Notes: generated by a model not told the origin, from the letters alone. Positions 1 through 8,361 are shown, counted from the first letter of the stretch. The stretch is DNA of 64,000 bases from Rhodobacter calidifons (GCF_011174775.1 NZ_JAANHS010000012.1:20039-84038); one strand, 5' to 3'. A program made the numbers and translations.

Positions 1-200
1 AAGTGCGGGTGTCGAAGGCGATCATCCGGCAGTCGCGCAAGGTGTTCCTGGTGGCCGACCATTCCAAGCTGGACCGTTCCGCCCCGGCCCGGCTGGCCTC
101 GCTGGCCGAGATCACCGCGCTGTTCACCGACCAGCCCCTGCCCGACGAGCTGATGCGCAAGTGCATCGACTGGGGGACCGAGGTTCAGGTCGCGTCATAG
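1..200 (+). CDS. DeoR-family transcriptional regulator, C-terminal end (partial)
   Basis: Only the last ~65 residues are inside the window; the gene starts upstream and reads in frame 3 to a TAG at 198-200. The visible peptide (SKAIIRQSRKVFLVADHSKLD, then a stretch around LAEITALFTDQPLP) has the shape of the C-terminal effector domain of DeoR/GlpR-type repressors, where the 'ADHSK(L/F)' segment is typical and sugar phosphates bind. It converges on the minus-strand ugp cluster that follows, and DeoR/GlpR members often control glycerol-phosphate genes, so a link to ugp is plausible but is inference. The DNA-binding domain cannot be seen. Confidence 0.8.
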   Translation, partial: VRVSKAIIRQSRKVFLVADHSKLDRSAPARLASLAEITALFTDQPLPDELMRKCIDWGTEVQVAS

Positions 201-212
201 GCTTCCGGAAGG

Positions 213-932
213 TCAGGACAGCCGCGCGATCAGCGGGAAGGCGTGCATGTCGGCAAAGCGGCAGAACTCGATGCCGCCCAGCGCGATTTCGGGCTGAAGG
301 GCGGCAAGCTCGGCGGCGAGAGTTGCGGACAGGTCGGCCATGGCGCGGGCCTCGTCCGGCGTCAGCCAGCGCAGAAGATAGGCCAGCGTGATGTGAAAGC
401 GATACTCGGCAAAATCGGCGCGCCGGATGCCGGTTGCCGCGCGCAAGGCAAGCCGGGCGTCGCGCAGCGCCGTCTCTTCCGCCTCGGTCGCGCCGCCGAC
501 CTGCACGGTCGTCCCGGCGAAGATGCCGGTCGGGCGGATGCGGAGGCCGCCGGGCAGGTCCAGCCCGCCCAGGCGCGGCAGGAAGGTCCGGGTGACGGTC
601 TCGACCGGCAGGGCAGGATCGAGCCCCTCGGGCCAGCGCCCGCCGGTCCGGTCGCGGTCGGTCACGCCTTCGAACACGGTCATGTGGTAAGAGGCCGGCG
701 GCAGGTAGGCATAGGCCCCGGCCGGGGCGCCCGCGCGCAGGCGCGCGGCGGTGGCGGTCAGCGCCTCGTGCGCGGGGCCCGGCGGAATGTGACAGAGGAA
801 GGTGTTGCCCGCATAGGGCAGGACCTCGCCCGAGGCGGTGAACTTCTGGCCTACGGCAGAGGGCGCCGGGCCGCCGGTGGCAGCACCCGTGAGATAGGCC
901 AGCATCGCCGCCGCGTTGCAGGCGTCGGTCAT
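213..932 (-). CDS. DUF1868 / 2H-phosphoesterase-like protein
   Basis: A 239-aa soluble protein. It has two H-x-T motifs about 120 residues apart (YHMT near residue 104, FHIT near residue 180), the signature of the 2H phosphoesterase superfamily, which hydrolyses cyclic or 2',3'-type phosphodiesters. The arrangement fits the DUF1868 branch. Its ATG overlaps the stop of ugpC by 4 nt (ATGA at 929-932), so it is the last gene of the ugp operon and translationally coupled to it. This suggests it acts on a phosphodiester imported by, or metabolised with, the Ugp system. The family assignment rests on the motifs; the substrate is unknown. Confidence 0.75.
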   Translation of the reverse strand: MTDACNAAAMLAYLTGAATGGPAPSAVGQKFTASGEVLPYAGNTFLCHIPPGPAHEALTATAARLRAGAPAGAYAYLPPASYHMTVFEGVTDRDRTGGRWPEGLDPALPVETVTRTFLPRLGGLDLPGGLRIRPTGIFAGTTVQVGGATEAEETALRDARLALRAATGIRRADFAEYRFHITLAYLLRWLTPDEARAMADLSATLAAELAALQPEIALGGIEFCRFADMHAFPLIARLS

Positions 933-2038
933 GCCATCGCTCTGACCGAAGCCTCGGCCGCCTGCGGCTCGATCCGCCGGCCGGTGTCGGCATCGAACAG
1001 GTGCACCGCACCTAGCGGCACGGCGACGCCGATCGGCGAGCCTTCGGCGGGGCGCTGCTTTTCGCTGCTGAGGACCGACAGCGGCAGATCCTCGACCAGC
1101 AGGTGATACAGACGCTCGGCCCCCAGTTCCTCGATGAAATCCACTCGCGCGTCGATCTGGCCCATGCCGGGTGCCGTCAGCGACAGGGTTTCGGGGCGCA
1201 GGCCCGCCTGGACCAGACGCCCGGCCGCCGCCTGCACCAGAGCGCGCGGCAGGGGCAGCGCAGCGCCCTGATCCAGCACCAGCGCCTGCCGGGCCGCATC
1301 GACCCGGCCGGGCAGGAAGCTCATCGCCGGGCTGCCGATGAAGCCCGCGACGTAAAGGCTGGCGGGGCGGTCGTAGATCTCGTCCGGGGTGCCGACCTGT
1401 TCGATGGTGCCCTTGTTCATCACCACCAGCCGGTCGGCCAGGGTCATGCCTTCATGCTGGTCATGGGTGACGAAGACCGAGGTCGCCTTGATCTGGGTGT
1501 GGATGCGGCGGATCTCGTGGCGCATCTGGACGCGCAGCTTGGCGTCGAGGTTGGAGAGCGGTTCGTCGAAGAGGAACACCTTCGGCTCGCGGATGATCGC
1601 GCGGGCCATGGCGACGCGCTGGCGCTGGCCGCCGGACAGTTGCCCCGGCTTGCGGTCGAGGAAATCCGACAGCCCGACCGAAGTCGCCGTGGCGGCCACG
1701 CGGGCCTGCCGTTCGGCCCTGGGCACGCCCGCGACCTTCAGCGCGTAGCCGATGTTTTCCGCCACCGTCATGTGCGGGTAAAGCGCATAGTTCTGGAACA
1801 CCATGGCGCAGCCGCGCTCGCGCGGTTCCAGATCGTTCACCACCTGGCCGGCAATGGCGATCTCGCCCGCCGTGATCTCTTCCAGTCCCGCGATCAGGCG
1901 CAGGAGGGTGGACTTGCCGCAGCCCGAGGGGCCGAGGATCACGACGAACTCGCCGTTGCGGATGGTCAGATTGACCCCTTCCATGATCGTGGTCTTGCCA
2001 TAGGTCTTGGCGACGTTGCGGATGGCGATCTCGGCCAT
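929..2038 (-). CDS. ugpC: sn-glycerol-3-phosphate ABC transporter ATP-binding protein UgpC
   Basis: A 369-aa ATPase of the MalK/UgpC (CUT1) class. Visible motifs are the Walker [10 protein letters not shown] near residue 37, the Q-loop [12 protein letters not shown], the signature LSGGQRQR near residue 134, the Walker [17 protein letters not shown] near residue 155, and a C-terminal TOBE-type regulatory region. It energises import of glycerol-3-phosphate or glycerophosphodiesters by UgpB-UgpA-UgpE. It lies 9 nt downstream of ugpE and overlaps the following DUF1868 gene. The substrate is inferred from operon order B-A-E-C and the Pho box upstream; the ATPase sequence alone cannot exclude another CUT1 sugar substrate. 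Confidence 0.9.
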   Translation of the reverse strand: MAEIAIRNVAKTYGKTTIMEGVNLTIRNGEFVVILGPSGCGKSTLLRLIAGLEEITAGEIAIAGQVVNDLEPRERGCAMVFQNYALYPHMTVAENIGYALKVAGVPRAERQARVAATATSVGLSDFLDRKPGQLSGGQRQRVAMARAIIREPKVFLFDEPLSNLDAKLRVQMRHEIRRIHTQIKATSVFVTHDQHEGMTLADRLVVMNKGTIEQVGTPDEIYDRPASLYVAGFIGSPAMSFLPGRVDAARQALVLDQGAALPLPRALVQAAAGRLVQAGLRPETLSLTAPGMGQIDARVDFIEELGAERLYHLLVEDLPLSVLSSEKQRPAEGSPIGVAVPLGAVHLFDADTGRRIEPQAAEASVRAMA

Positions 2039-2047
2039 GGGGTGCCC

Positions 2048-2977
2048 CTATTTGTCGGTGTTGATGAGGCCGCGCACGAACCAGCGCTGCATGAAGATGA
2101 CCACGGCGATGGGCGGCAGCATGACGACCAGGGTCGCGGCCATCGCCAGGTGCCAGGTGGGCGTGCCGCCGCCCGTGGTCAGCTGGTCGGGCACGAGGTC
2201 GGAAAGCTGCACCACCACCACGCCGTAGTTCGCCCGGTCGGTGATGACCAGAAGCGGCCAGAGATACTGGTTCCAGGCATAGACGAACATGATCGTGGCC
2301 AGGGCCGCGATGTTGGTCTTGGACAGCGGGATCAGCACGTCCCAGAGGAACCGGAGCGGCCCGGCCCCGTCCATCCGCGCGGCCTCGACCAGTTCGTCGG
2401 GGATGGTCAGGAAGAACTGGCGGTAGAGGAAGGTGCCCGTGGCGGTGGCGACCAGCGGCAGGATCAGCCCGGTGTAGGAGTTCAGGAGGTTCCATTGCAG
2501 GCTGACCTCCACCCCCGAAAGCCTGTTCAGCAGCCAGGAGATGCCGGTCCAGTCCATGATCGTCTGGAAGGGCGACAGGGCGTTGGCGGCGACGGCGTAG
2601 GTGGGGACGATGCGGACCTCCAGCGGCAGCATCAGGGTGATGAAGATCGCCCAGAAGATCAGCATCCGGCCGCGGAAGTTGAAGAACACCAGCGCGAAGG
2701 CGGTGATGCAGGCCAGCGTCACCTTGCCGACCACGACGCCCACCGCGACGATGAAGCTGTTGACGAATTTCGGCCCGAAGTCCGACTGCGCCCAGGCTTC
2801 CTTCAGGTTGGGCCAGAACTGGTCGCCGGGCCAGAGTTCCACCGGCGCGCTGTTCACCTCTTGCAGGGTCAGGGTCGAGGCGACGATGGCCAGCCAGACC
2901 GGCAGCAGGATGATGACCAGGCCGGAGGCCAGGATCAGATGCGTCATCAGGTTCAGGATGGGGGTGCGTTCGATCAT
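2048..2977 (-). CDS. ugpE: ABC transporter permease UgpE
   Basis: A 309-aa inner-membrane permease with about six hydrophobic helices and the conserved cytoplasmic EAA loop ELVEAARMDGAGPLRFLWDVLIPL (residues ~196-219), which contacts the ATPase. It is of the MalG/UgpE type, ending in the short tail WFVRGLINTDK typical of the family. It sits between ugpA (9 nt) and ugpC (9 nt) on the same strand, so all are co-transcribed. Membrane partner of UgpA in the glycerol-phosphate importer. Confidence 0.9.
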   Translation of the reverse strand: MIERTPILNLMTHLILASGLVIILLPVWLAIVASTLTLQEVNSAPVELWPGDQFWPNLKEAWAQSDFGPKFVNSFIVAVGVVVGKVTLACITAFALVFFNFRGRMLIFWAIFITLMLPLEVRIVPTYAVAANALSPFQTIMDWTGISWLLNRLSGVEVSLQWNLLNSYTGLILPLVATATGTFLYRQFFLTIPDELVEAARMDGAGPLRFLWDVLIPLSKTNIAALATIMFVYAWNQYLWPLLVITDRANYGVVVVQLSDLVPDQLTTGGGTPTWHLAMAATLVVMLPPIAVVIFMQRWFVRGLINTDK

Positions 2978-2986
2978 GGGGTGCCC

Positions 2987-3868
2987 TCAGGTGTAGTGCA
3001 CGCGCCGCTCGATGTAGCGGAACTGGATGAAGGTCAGCGCCATGACGAGGCCCATCAGGATGATGGATTGCGCGGCGGCCCCGGAATAGTCCAAGCCGCG
3101 GAAGCCGTCGGAATAGATCTTGTAGACCATCAGGTCCGTGGCCCGGAACGGCCCGCCGCCGGTCAGCGTGTCGACGATGCCGAAACTGTCGGTGAAGCTG
3201 TCGGTGATGTTGATGACCAGAAGGAAGAAGAAGGTCGGCGTCAGCAGCGGCAGTTGCAGGTCCAGCATCCGGCGCAGGGGCCGGGCGCCGTCCATCGCGG
3301 CGGCCTCGGTCAGGCTGCGGGGGATGGATTGCAGGGCGGCCAGGAAGAAGATGAAGCTGTAGGCCACCTGCTTCCAGGCGCCCGCGATCACGATGGCCGT
3401 CACCGCCTGCCAGGGATATTTCGACAGGTCCCACCAGCCGGGCGAGACGGTGTTGATGTAGCTGAAGATCCCCGCCCCGGGGTTGAAGACGAACTGGAAG
3501 GCCAGGCCCACGGCGGGGGCGGCCACCGCATAGGGCCAGATGATGCCCACCCGCCAGACCCGGTAGCCCGCAAGCTGCCGGTCCACGAACAGCGCCAGCG
3601 TCAGCGCCATGCCCATCGCCAGGACCGTGGTCGCCAGTGCATAGATCACCGAGACCCGGACCGAACCCCAGTAGTACGGATCAGACAGCACCTTGCGGAA
3701 ATTGTCCCAGCCGACCCAGGTATTGCCGCCGCCCCAGGGCTGTTCCAGAGTGAAGGCCCAGTACAGCGCCTGCGCCGAGGGCCAGTAGAAGAAGGTGAAG
3801 ATCACCAGAAGCTGGGGGGCCAGCAGCAGGGGCACGATCCAGCTGAACTTGAAGTGGGCGCGGCGCAT
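2987..3868 (-). CDS. ugpA: ABC transporter permease UgpA
   Basis: A 293-aa MalF/UgpA-type permease with six predicted membrane spans. The first follows a short basic N-terminus, MRRAHFKFSWIVPLLLAPQ. The EAA loop is visible as SLTEAAAMDGARPLRRMLDLQLPLL (residues ~188-212). It forms the pore with UgpE. It is separated from ugpB by 72 bp that contain a strong hairpin (3892-3917), the usual arrangement that lets the binding-protein mRNA accumulate above that of the membrane subunits. Confidence 0.9.
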   Translation of the reverse strand: MRRAHFKFSWIVPLLLAPQLLVIFTFFYWPSAQALYWAFTLEQPWGGGNTWVGWDNFRKVLSDPYYWGSVRVSVIYALATTVLAMGMALTLALFVDRQLAGYRVWRVGIIWPYAVAAPAVGLAFQFVFNPGAGIFSYINTVSPGWWDLSKYPWQAVTAIVIAGAWKQVAYSFIFFLAALQSIPRSLTEAAAMDGARPLRRMLDLQLPLLTPTFFFLLVINITDSFTDSFGIVDTLTGGGPFRATDLMVYKIYSDGFRGLDYSGAAAQSIILMGLVMALTFIQFRYIERRVHYT

Positions 3869-3891
3869 CGGGACCTCGGGTCGGACAGGAG

Positions 3892-3917
3892 GGGCGCGGC
3901 AGATTGCCGCCGCGCCC
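3892..3917 (-). terminator. intercistronic hairpin between ugpB and ugpA
   Basis: Perfect 9-bp stem GGGCGCGGC / GCCGCGCCC with an 8-nt loop, directly after the ugpB stop codon on the minus strand and with no T-run. It most likely acts as an mRNA-stabilising or partial termination structure that sets a high ugpB to ugpAEC ratio; that role is inference from its place. Confidence 0.6.
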
Positions 3918-3940
3918 GAGCGTTCGGCAGGACTTGCGGA

Positions 3941-5269
3941 TTACGGGAAGGACTTGCCCGCGTAGGTCTGGGCAAAGCGCTTCAGATGGTCGTTGCCACG
4001 GGCAACGGCGGTGTCGAGCGCCTCCTTCATCGTCTTCTGCCCGGCCAGGGCGGCCTCGACCTCGGAGGTCCATTCGGAGCGGATCTGGATGAAGCTGCCC
4101 AGACGGATACCGCGGGTCAGCGGCGTCGGCTCGGTCCAGGTCAGCGACTTCATCGCGATGTCGCGGTTGATGTAGGGCTCCTTGGCGTAGAAACCTTCGG
4201 CCTTGAGCGCCTCGTAGGTCGATTTGGTCACCGGGATGTAGCCCGAGTTTTCCAGCAGGAACTGTTGTTCCGGCTTGGTGGCGAGGAAGGCCAGATAGGC
4301 CGCCGCGGCCTTGTATTCATCCTCGGTCTTGCCCGACAACACCCACAGCGAGGCGCCGCCGACGACGGTGTTCTTGCGCTCCACCCCTTCATAGGTCGGG
4401 ATGATCTGCACGTCCCAGGCGAAGGCCGGGGTCAGCTTGTGGATGGTGTTGTGGTCGGCGATGGACGAGAAGAACACCGCGCATTCGCCTTCGACAAAGC
4501 TGTCGCGCGAGGATTTGCCAGCGGCCGGGGTGCGCAGTTGCGCCAGGCCTTCGTCCAGCCAACGCTTGATGTTTTCCATGTGCTTGACGTGCAGGGTGGT
4601 GTTGAACAGCAGTTCGCTGTCCAGCCCGTCATAGCCGTTGTTTTTCGAGGCAACCGGCACGCCGTGCGCCATCGAGAACTGTTCCAGGTCGATCCAGGAC
4701 GAGGGCGCATAGGCGTAGGGGCAATCGACACCCGCGGTCTTCAGCGCCTTGAAGGCCGCTTCCATGCCTTCCCAGGTGATCGGCGCTTCGGTCAGGCCGG
4801 CCTTGGCGAAAAGGTCCTTGTTCCAGTAGTAGACCGGGGTCGAGGAGTTCCAGGGCATCGAGAAGAACTCGCCCGACTTCGACGAGTAGTAGTTGGCGAT
4901 GCCGGGGAAATAGTCGGCCCAGTCGATGGTGACGCCGGTGTCGGCCATCAGCTTGGTGACCGGGTAGAACTCGCCCGACAGCATCAGGTCGGCGGTGCCG
5001 GCATCGAAAGATTGCAACAGCGTCGGATGCTTGCCCGCACGGAAAGCGGCGATGGTGTTCTGCACGGCCTTTTCATAGCCGTCCTGACCGACGCAGACGG
5101 CCTCGAACTTGTCCTGGGATGCGTTGAAGCGGTTGCAGGTCTCGGCCACCACGGCGCCGAGATCGCCGGTCAGACCGTACCAGTATTCGAATTTCGCACG
5201 CTCGGCCGAAGCGGTGCCGGCCGTGGCGGCAAGCGCCAGAAGCGTGGCGGTCGCAAGTTTTTGGGTCAT
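3941..5269 (-). CDS. ugpB: sn-glycerol-3-phosphate-binding periplasmic protein UgpB
   Basis: A 442-aa family-1 extracellular solute-binding protein. The start at 5269 (MTQKLATATLLALAATAG) is chosen because it gives a clean Sec signal peptide ending in TASA-E and has a CAGGGAC ribosome-binding site. An in-frame upstream ATG would add 27 non-signal residues and run into the promoter. The mature part begins with AKFEYWYGLTGDLGAVV, resembling UgpB proteins, which bind glycerol-3-phosphate and glycerophosphodiesters in the periplasm. First gene of the ugpBAEC-DUF1868 operon, behind a PhoB box at 5325-5342, so probably induced by phosphate starvation. Confidence 0.9.
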   Translation of the reverse strand: MTQKLATATLLALAATAGTASAERAKFEYWYGLTGDLGAVVAETCNRFNASQDKFEAVCVGQDGYEKAVQNTIAAFRAGKHPTLLQSFDAGTADLMLSGEFYPVTKLMADTGVTIDWADYFPGIANYYSSKSGEFFSMPWNSSTPVYYWNKDLFAKAGLTEAPITWEGMEAAFKALKTAGVDCPYAYAPSSWIDLEQFSMAHGVPVASKNNGYDGLDSELLFNTTLHVKHMENIKRWLDEGLAQLRTPAAGKSSRDSFVEGECAVFFSSIADHNTIHKLTPAFAWDVQIIPTYEGVERKNTVVGGASLWVLSGKTEDEYKAAAAYLAFLATKPEQQFLLENSGYIPVTKSTYEALKAEGFYAKEPYINRDIAMKSLTWTEPTPLTRGIRLGSFIQIRSEWTSEVEAALAGQKTMKEALDTAVARGNDHLKRFAQTYAGKSFP

Positions 5270-5308
5270 CGTCCCTGTCTCCATTCTGGAAGGTTGGATC
5301 GCGGCGCC

Positions 5309-5342
5309 CTTATGCGGGGATTCGATGACAGATTGACGACAG
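5309..5342 (-). promoter_or_regulatory. PhoB box and -10 element upstream of ugpB
   Basis: On the minus strand, 5342-5325 reads CTGTCGT-CAAT-CTGTCAT, two 7-bp Pho half-sites separated by 4 bp with one mismatch to the CTGTCAT consensus. Ten bases further down is a -10-like CATAAG (5314-5309), the spacing normal for PhoB-activated promoters where the Pho box replaces the -35. The start codon of ugpB is 56 bp from the box. Positive regulation by PhoB on phosphate limitation is therefore expected. Confidence 0.85.
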
Positions 5343-5393
5343 ATCGTCAAAAATCATACGACATATCAATACCTTAAGCGAAATCTTTCCTAC

Positions 5394-5412
5394 CCGCCGG
5401 AAGGACCGGCGG
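5394..5412 (-). terminator. hairpin after the phosphodiesterase gene
   Basis: Inverted repeat CCGCCGG-AAGGA-CCGGCGG (7-bp stem, 5-nt loop) lies between the stop of the metallophosphoesterase gene and the ugpB Pho promoter. It has no clear T-tract. It probably separates the two transcription units. Confidence 0.45.
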
Positions 5413-5446
5413 ACTCAAGATCGCAGGCTTGGCGGCGCCGGGGGGC

Positions 5447-6250
5447 CTAGTGGAACAGGCCCGGCGCCAGGGTCAGGTGGCGTTCGCCGTGATCCTGGAA
5501 ATGCACGGTGACGCCTTCGGGATGCAGAAGCACGACCGCCATCTGCGCCGGGCCTTCCAGCTGGCGCTGACGGCCCGGCACGCCCGGCACATGCGGCGTG
5601 ACGGAATAGTGCGAACCGGCAAGCGTGGTCATCGGCAGGCCCTTCCAGACCGCCGAAGTCGGCAGGTGGACGTGCCCCGCGATCACCTGGCGCACCTCGG
5701 GGTGGCGGTTCAGCACCTCGACATAGGCGGCAGCGTTTTCCAGGATGATCGCATCGACCGGCAGGAACAGCGGATTGGCATGGTGGTGCTGCACCACGAT
5801 CACCGGGCGGTCCTCGGCCTCGTCCAGCCGGGCGGCCAGCCAGTCGAGCCGGCCCTGGCAGAGCCGCCCGCCGACGAGGCCGGGCTCGGTGGTGTCCAGA
5901 AGGATGATCCGGTGTCCGGCCGCGTCGAAGGCGGTGGAGACCCGGCCCAAGGGATCGTCAAGCGCCGTCCCGAAGACCGACAGGAAGGCCGCGCGATCGT
6001 CGTGATTGCCGAGGGTCAGATAGACCGGCATCGGCAGGTCGGCGATCAGGTCGTGCAGGTGGCGATAGGCCGCCGCCTCGCCCCGGTCGGCCAGATCCCC
6101 CGCCAGCAGGACGAAGGCCGCATCGGCATGGTCGCGCAGGATCGCGTCCAGCGCCTCGCGCGTGCGCTGGCCGGTGTCCAGCCCGTTGACCGGCACGCCG
6201 GGCGGGCCGAGGTGCAGGTCCGACAGGATGACGAATTTCAGCGGGCTCAT
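5447..6250 (-). CDS. calcineurin-like metallophosphoesterase, cyclic/glycero-phosphodiesterase type
   Basis: A 267-aa enzyme of the class III cyclic-nucleotide phosphodiesterase/GpdQ branch. The metal-binding blocks are in order: DLHLG (residues 10-14), GDLADRG (~56), GNHDDR (~89), a histidine-rich QHHHAN (~161) and GHVHLP (~202). The ATG at 6250 overlaps the TGA of the upstream isomerase-like gene (ATGA), so the two are coupled. Beside ugp a glycerophosphodiesterase role, releasing glycerol-3-phosphate from deacylated phospholipids, is attractive, but cAMP phosphodiesterase activity cannot be excluded from sequence. No signal peptide, so cytoplasmic. Confidence 0.75.
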   Translation of the reverse strand: MSPLKFVILSDLHLGPPGVPVNGLDTGQRTREALDAILRDHADAAFVLLAGDLADRGEAAAYRHLHDLIADLPMPVYLTLGNHDDRAAFLSVFGTALDDPLGRVSTAFDAAGHRIILLDTTEPGLVGGRLCQGRLDWLAARLDEAEDRPVIVVQHHHANPLFLPVDAIILENAAAYVEVLNRHPEVRQVIAGHVHLPTSAVWKGLPMTTLAGSHYSVTPHVPGVPGRQRQLEGPAQMAVVLLHPEGVTVHFQDHGERHLTLAPGLFH

Positions 6251-7074
6251 TCCGCCAGCCCCATCGCCTTGAGATACTGCGCCGAGGGGACCACCCCGGC
6301 CTTGTCGCGCAGTTCGAGGATCAGCCGCGGATTGGCGCCCGCCGCCCGCGCCTGGGCCAGCGCCGCAAAGACGGACGGCCACAGGATCGTGCCATGCCCG
6401 ATCTGCCAGTGCCGGTCGGCAAAGCCGTCGGCGTCCTGAAGATGGACATGGCCCAGCCGGCCCGCTGCGGCGCGGATGTAGAAATCCACCGGCGGCGCGC
6501 CGGTCGAGACATGGGCGTAATGCGCATGCCCGGTGTCCACCGACAGCTCCAGCGCCTGCCAGCCGAGTTCCGCGCACAGCATGGCGCGGTCCGAGGGTTC
6601 CACGTCCTCGATGTTCTCCAGCACGAAGGTCACGCCCATGTCGCTGGCCCGGCTCAGCGCGGCGCCCAGCGTGTCGCGGGTGGCCTCCAGCAGCCGGGCG
6701 GTGTCGGTGGGATAGAGGCCGCGGTGGTTGTAACCCCAGGTGGTGAAGGGCGAGTGGATCACGACATGCGTGCCCTTCACCGCCGCGCAGACATCCAGCG
6801 CCTGGTCCATGCGGCGGGCCACGATCCGGCGCACCTCGGGGTCGTAGGAGGCGATGGTGAAACCCCAGAACGGCCCGTGAATCCCCCGGCGGCCCTGATG
6901 GCCGTCAAGCAGCCGGTTCACCTCGTCCGCGAGGCCCGACCAGTCGCCGTCCAGCACCGGCGCATCGACGAAGTGCTGCAATTCCAGGTCGCGGGGGGCT
7001 TCCAGCAGCCAGTCGCGGTGGGCGGCAAGGCTGTCGCGGCAGAGCGCGGCACCAAGGATCGGTCGTGTGGTCAT
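6247..7074 (-). CDS. sugar phosphate isomerase/epimerase family (TIM-barrel) protein
   Basis: A 275-aa protein of the xylose-isomerase-like TIM-barrel superfamily (AP endonuclease 2 fold). Metal-ligand positions are visible as VVIHSPF (~104), VLENIED (~153), SVDTGHAHY (~182), GHVHLQD (~211) and LILELRD (~257). It leads the two-gene operon with the phosphodiesterase. The exact substrate cannot be told; members isomerise sugars or polyol derivatives, or cleave phosphodiesters of related ligands. Context suggests it works on a product or substrate of the phosphodiesterase. A degenerate Pho-box-like sequence lies at 7121-7138. Confidence 0.7.
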   Translation of the reverse strand: MTTRPILGAALCRDSLAAHRDWLLEAPRDLELQHFVDAPVLDGDWSGLADEVNRLLDGHQGRRGIHGPFWGFTIASYDPEVRRIVARRMDQALDVCAAVKGTHVVIHSPFTTWGYNHRGLYPTDTARLLEATRDTLGAALSRASDMGVTFVLENIEDVEPSDRAMLCAELGWQALELSVDTGHAHYAHVSTGAPPVDFYIRAAAGRLGHVHLQDADGFADRHWQIGHGTILWPSVFAALAQARAAGANPRLILELRDKAGVVPSAQYLKAMGLAE

Positions 7075-7315
7075 TTCGGGGCATCCTGCGTCAGTGACGC
7101 GGGGATGCTGGCGCGGCGTTATGACAGGGATGTGCGAATTCGGTTAAAGATTCGCAACAGGAGCCGTCCCTGCGGCGCCGGCGTCGTTCGGCTTCGGCAA
7201 AGGCTGTCGCGCAGGCCTGGCCTTGCCTGCCGGCCCTTGCGCCGGACCGGCGCGATCAGAACAGGGCGCCGACGGCCCGCAGCAGCGCCTGATCCATCGT
7301 GAAAGGGGAAGAGAT

Positions 7316-7391
7316 TGGTGGAGCAGAGGGGGATCGAACCCCTGACCTTATCATTGCGAACGATACGCTCTCCCAACTGAGCTACTGCCCC
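7316..7391 (-). tRNA. tRNA-Ala (anticodon CGC)
   Basis: 76 nt including an encoded CCA. On the minus strand it starts GGGGCAGTAGCTCAGTTGG. The acceptor stem GGGGCAG pairs with CTGCTCC, the D-arm AGCTCAGTTGGGAGAGC and the T-arm GGGGTTCGATCCCCC are canonical, and the seven-base anticodon loop TTCGCAA gives anticodon CGC, reading GCG. The stem bases flanking that loop are TATCG/TGATA. Confidence 0.93.
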
Positions 7392-7434
7392 ATCCGCGAC
7401 GCCGTATTCATCCGAAATCCGCAGGGGAGTCAAG

Positions 7435-7486
7435 CGGCGTCAGCGGGCGGCGTCAGCGGGCGGCGTCAGCGGGCGGCGTCAGCGGG
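7435..7486. repeat. four tandem 13-bp repeats across the end of trxC
   Basis: CGGCGTCAGCGGG is repeated four times without mismatch (7435, 7448, 7461, 7474). The last copy contains the trxC stop codon (TCA on plus at 7479-7481). Because 13 is not a multiple of three, copy-number change would alter what follows if the stop were lost. Probably slippage-generated. Confidence 0.9.
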
Positions 7487-7922
7487 CGTGCTGGCGGACG
7501 AAGGCGACGATGTCGTCCGCGGGGCGCGCTCCGGCCAGACGGGCGATCTCGCGGCCGCCCCGGTAGAGGATCAGCGCGGGGATGCCCCGGATCCCGGCGC
7601 GGGCCGAGATCTGCGGATGATCCTCGGTGTTCAGCTTCATCAGCCGGGCCTCGGTCGCCAGGGTCTGGGCGGCCTTGGCGAACTCCGGCGCCATCATCCG
7701 GCAGGGCCCGCACCAGGGCGCCCAGTAGTCGATCAGGACAGGCAGGCTGTCGCCGCGCGTCACCTTGTCATGGGTGGCGGCGTCAAGTTCGGCGACCTTG
7801 CCATCCAGAAGAACGCTGCCGCAGACCCCGCATTTCGGGGCGTCGGACAGCCGGGACGCGGGGACGCGGTTGGTCTGGCCGCAGGCGGCGCAGGTCAGTT
7901 TCAGGGCATCGGCAACGGGCAT
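7479..7922 (-). CDS. trxC: thioredoxin 2 (zinc-ribbon thioredoxin)
   Basis: A 147-aa cytoplasmic thiol-disulfide reductase. The N-terminus carries two CxxC pairs (CAACG near residue 11 and CGVCG near residue 32), the zinc-binding module of TrxC, followed by a thioredoxin domain with the WCGPC active site (~70) and cis-proline region GIPALILY. The start at 7922 is chosen because GAGGAG lies 7 nt before it; a GTG 12 nt upstream overlaps that site. TrxC is typically induced by oxidative stress. Its stop lies in a tandem repeat. Confidence 0.93.
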   Translation of the reverse strand: MPVADALKLTCAACGQTNRVPASRLSDAPKCGVCGSVLLDGKVAELDAATHDKVTRGDSLPVLIDYWAPWCGPCRMMAPEFAKAAQTLATEARLMKLNTEDHPQISARAGIRGIPALILYRGGREIARLAGARPADDIVAFVRQHAR

Positions 7923-7983
7923 CTGGCTCCTCACATATCGTTTGCTTTGAAGATGTGAAGTCGTAGCCGTTTTCGCAAGGGTG

Positions 7984-8301
7984 TCAGAGAAAATCCTCTT
8001 CCTCGCCCGCCACGTCGATCCCCAGCGCGTCCAGACCGGCCTCGAGGTTCTCGGCCAGATGCGGCATCCCCATCAGGTAATCGGCCGTGGGCGTGGTCGC
8101 CTCGGCCAGGGCGGTGGCGACGGCCTCATCGAAATCCTCGGGCTCGAAGGCACCGCGACCGACCCAGGCGACAGCGGTCAGCTGCGCCTTCTCGTCGTCG
8201 TTCAGGGCGTCGATGAAGGCATGCAGTTCCGCCGAACCGACATCGGCTTCCCGCGCCAGATAGATCACATGCACGACTTTCCGGGGGCTGATTTCCAGCA
8301 T
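7984..8301 (-). CDS. DUF3775 domain-containing protein
   Basis: A 105-aa acidic protein of unknown function. It matches the DUF3775 layout found in alphaproteobacteria: an N-terminal ISPRKVVHVIYLAREAD segment, then NDDEKAQLTAVAWVGRG and a C-terminal TADYLMGMPHLAENLEAGLDALG, which describes a small helical domain. The ATG at 8301 is preceded by GGAAGGAAGG and is preferred to an in-frame start 21 nt upstream. It stands alone between trxC and azlD, all on the minus strand. No role is known. Confidence 0.8.
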   Translation of the reverse strand: MLEISPRKVVHVIYLAREADVGSAELHAFIDALNDDEKAQLTAVAWVGRGAFEPEDFDEAVATALAEATTPTADYLMGMPHLAENLEAGLDALGIDVAGEEEDFL

Positions 8302-8361
8302 GGCGGGCCTTCCTTCCTGCACGCATCGTCGCCCATGCCGCGCACCGGCGCAAGCCTTCCG

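Noticed and set aside
1103..5377. A 1424-codon open frame on the plus strand across the ugp genes.
   Set aside because: It is antisense to ugpC, ugpE, ugpA and ugpB, whose motifs are unambiguous; its translation is His/Arg/Asp-rich without any domain. High GC gives such frames.
7435..7486. The 13-bp tandem repeats as a CRISPR array.
   Set aside because: There are no spacers between units, and the unit is far too short.
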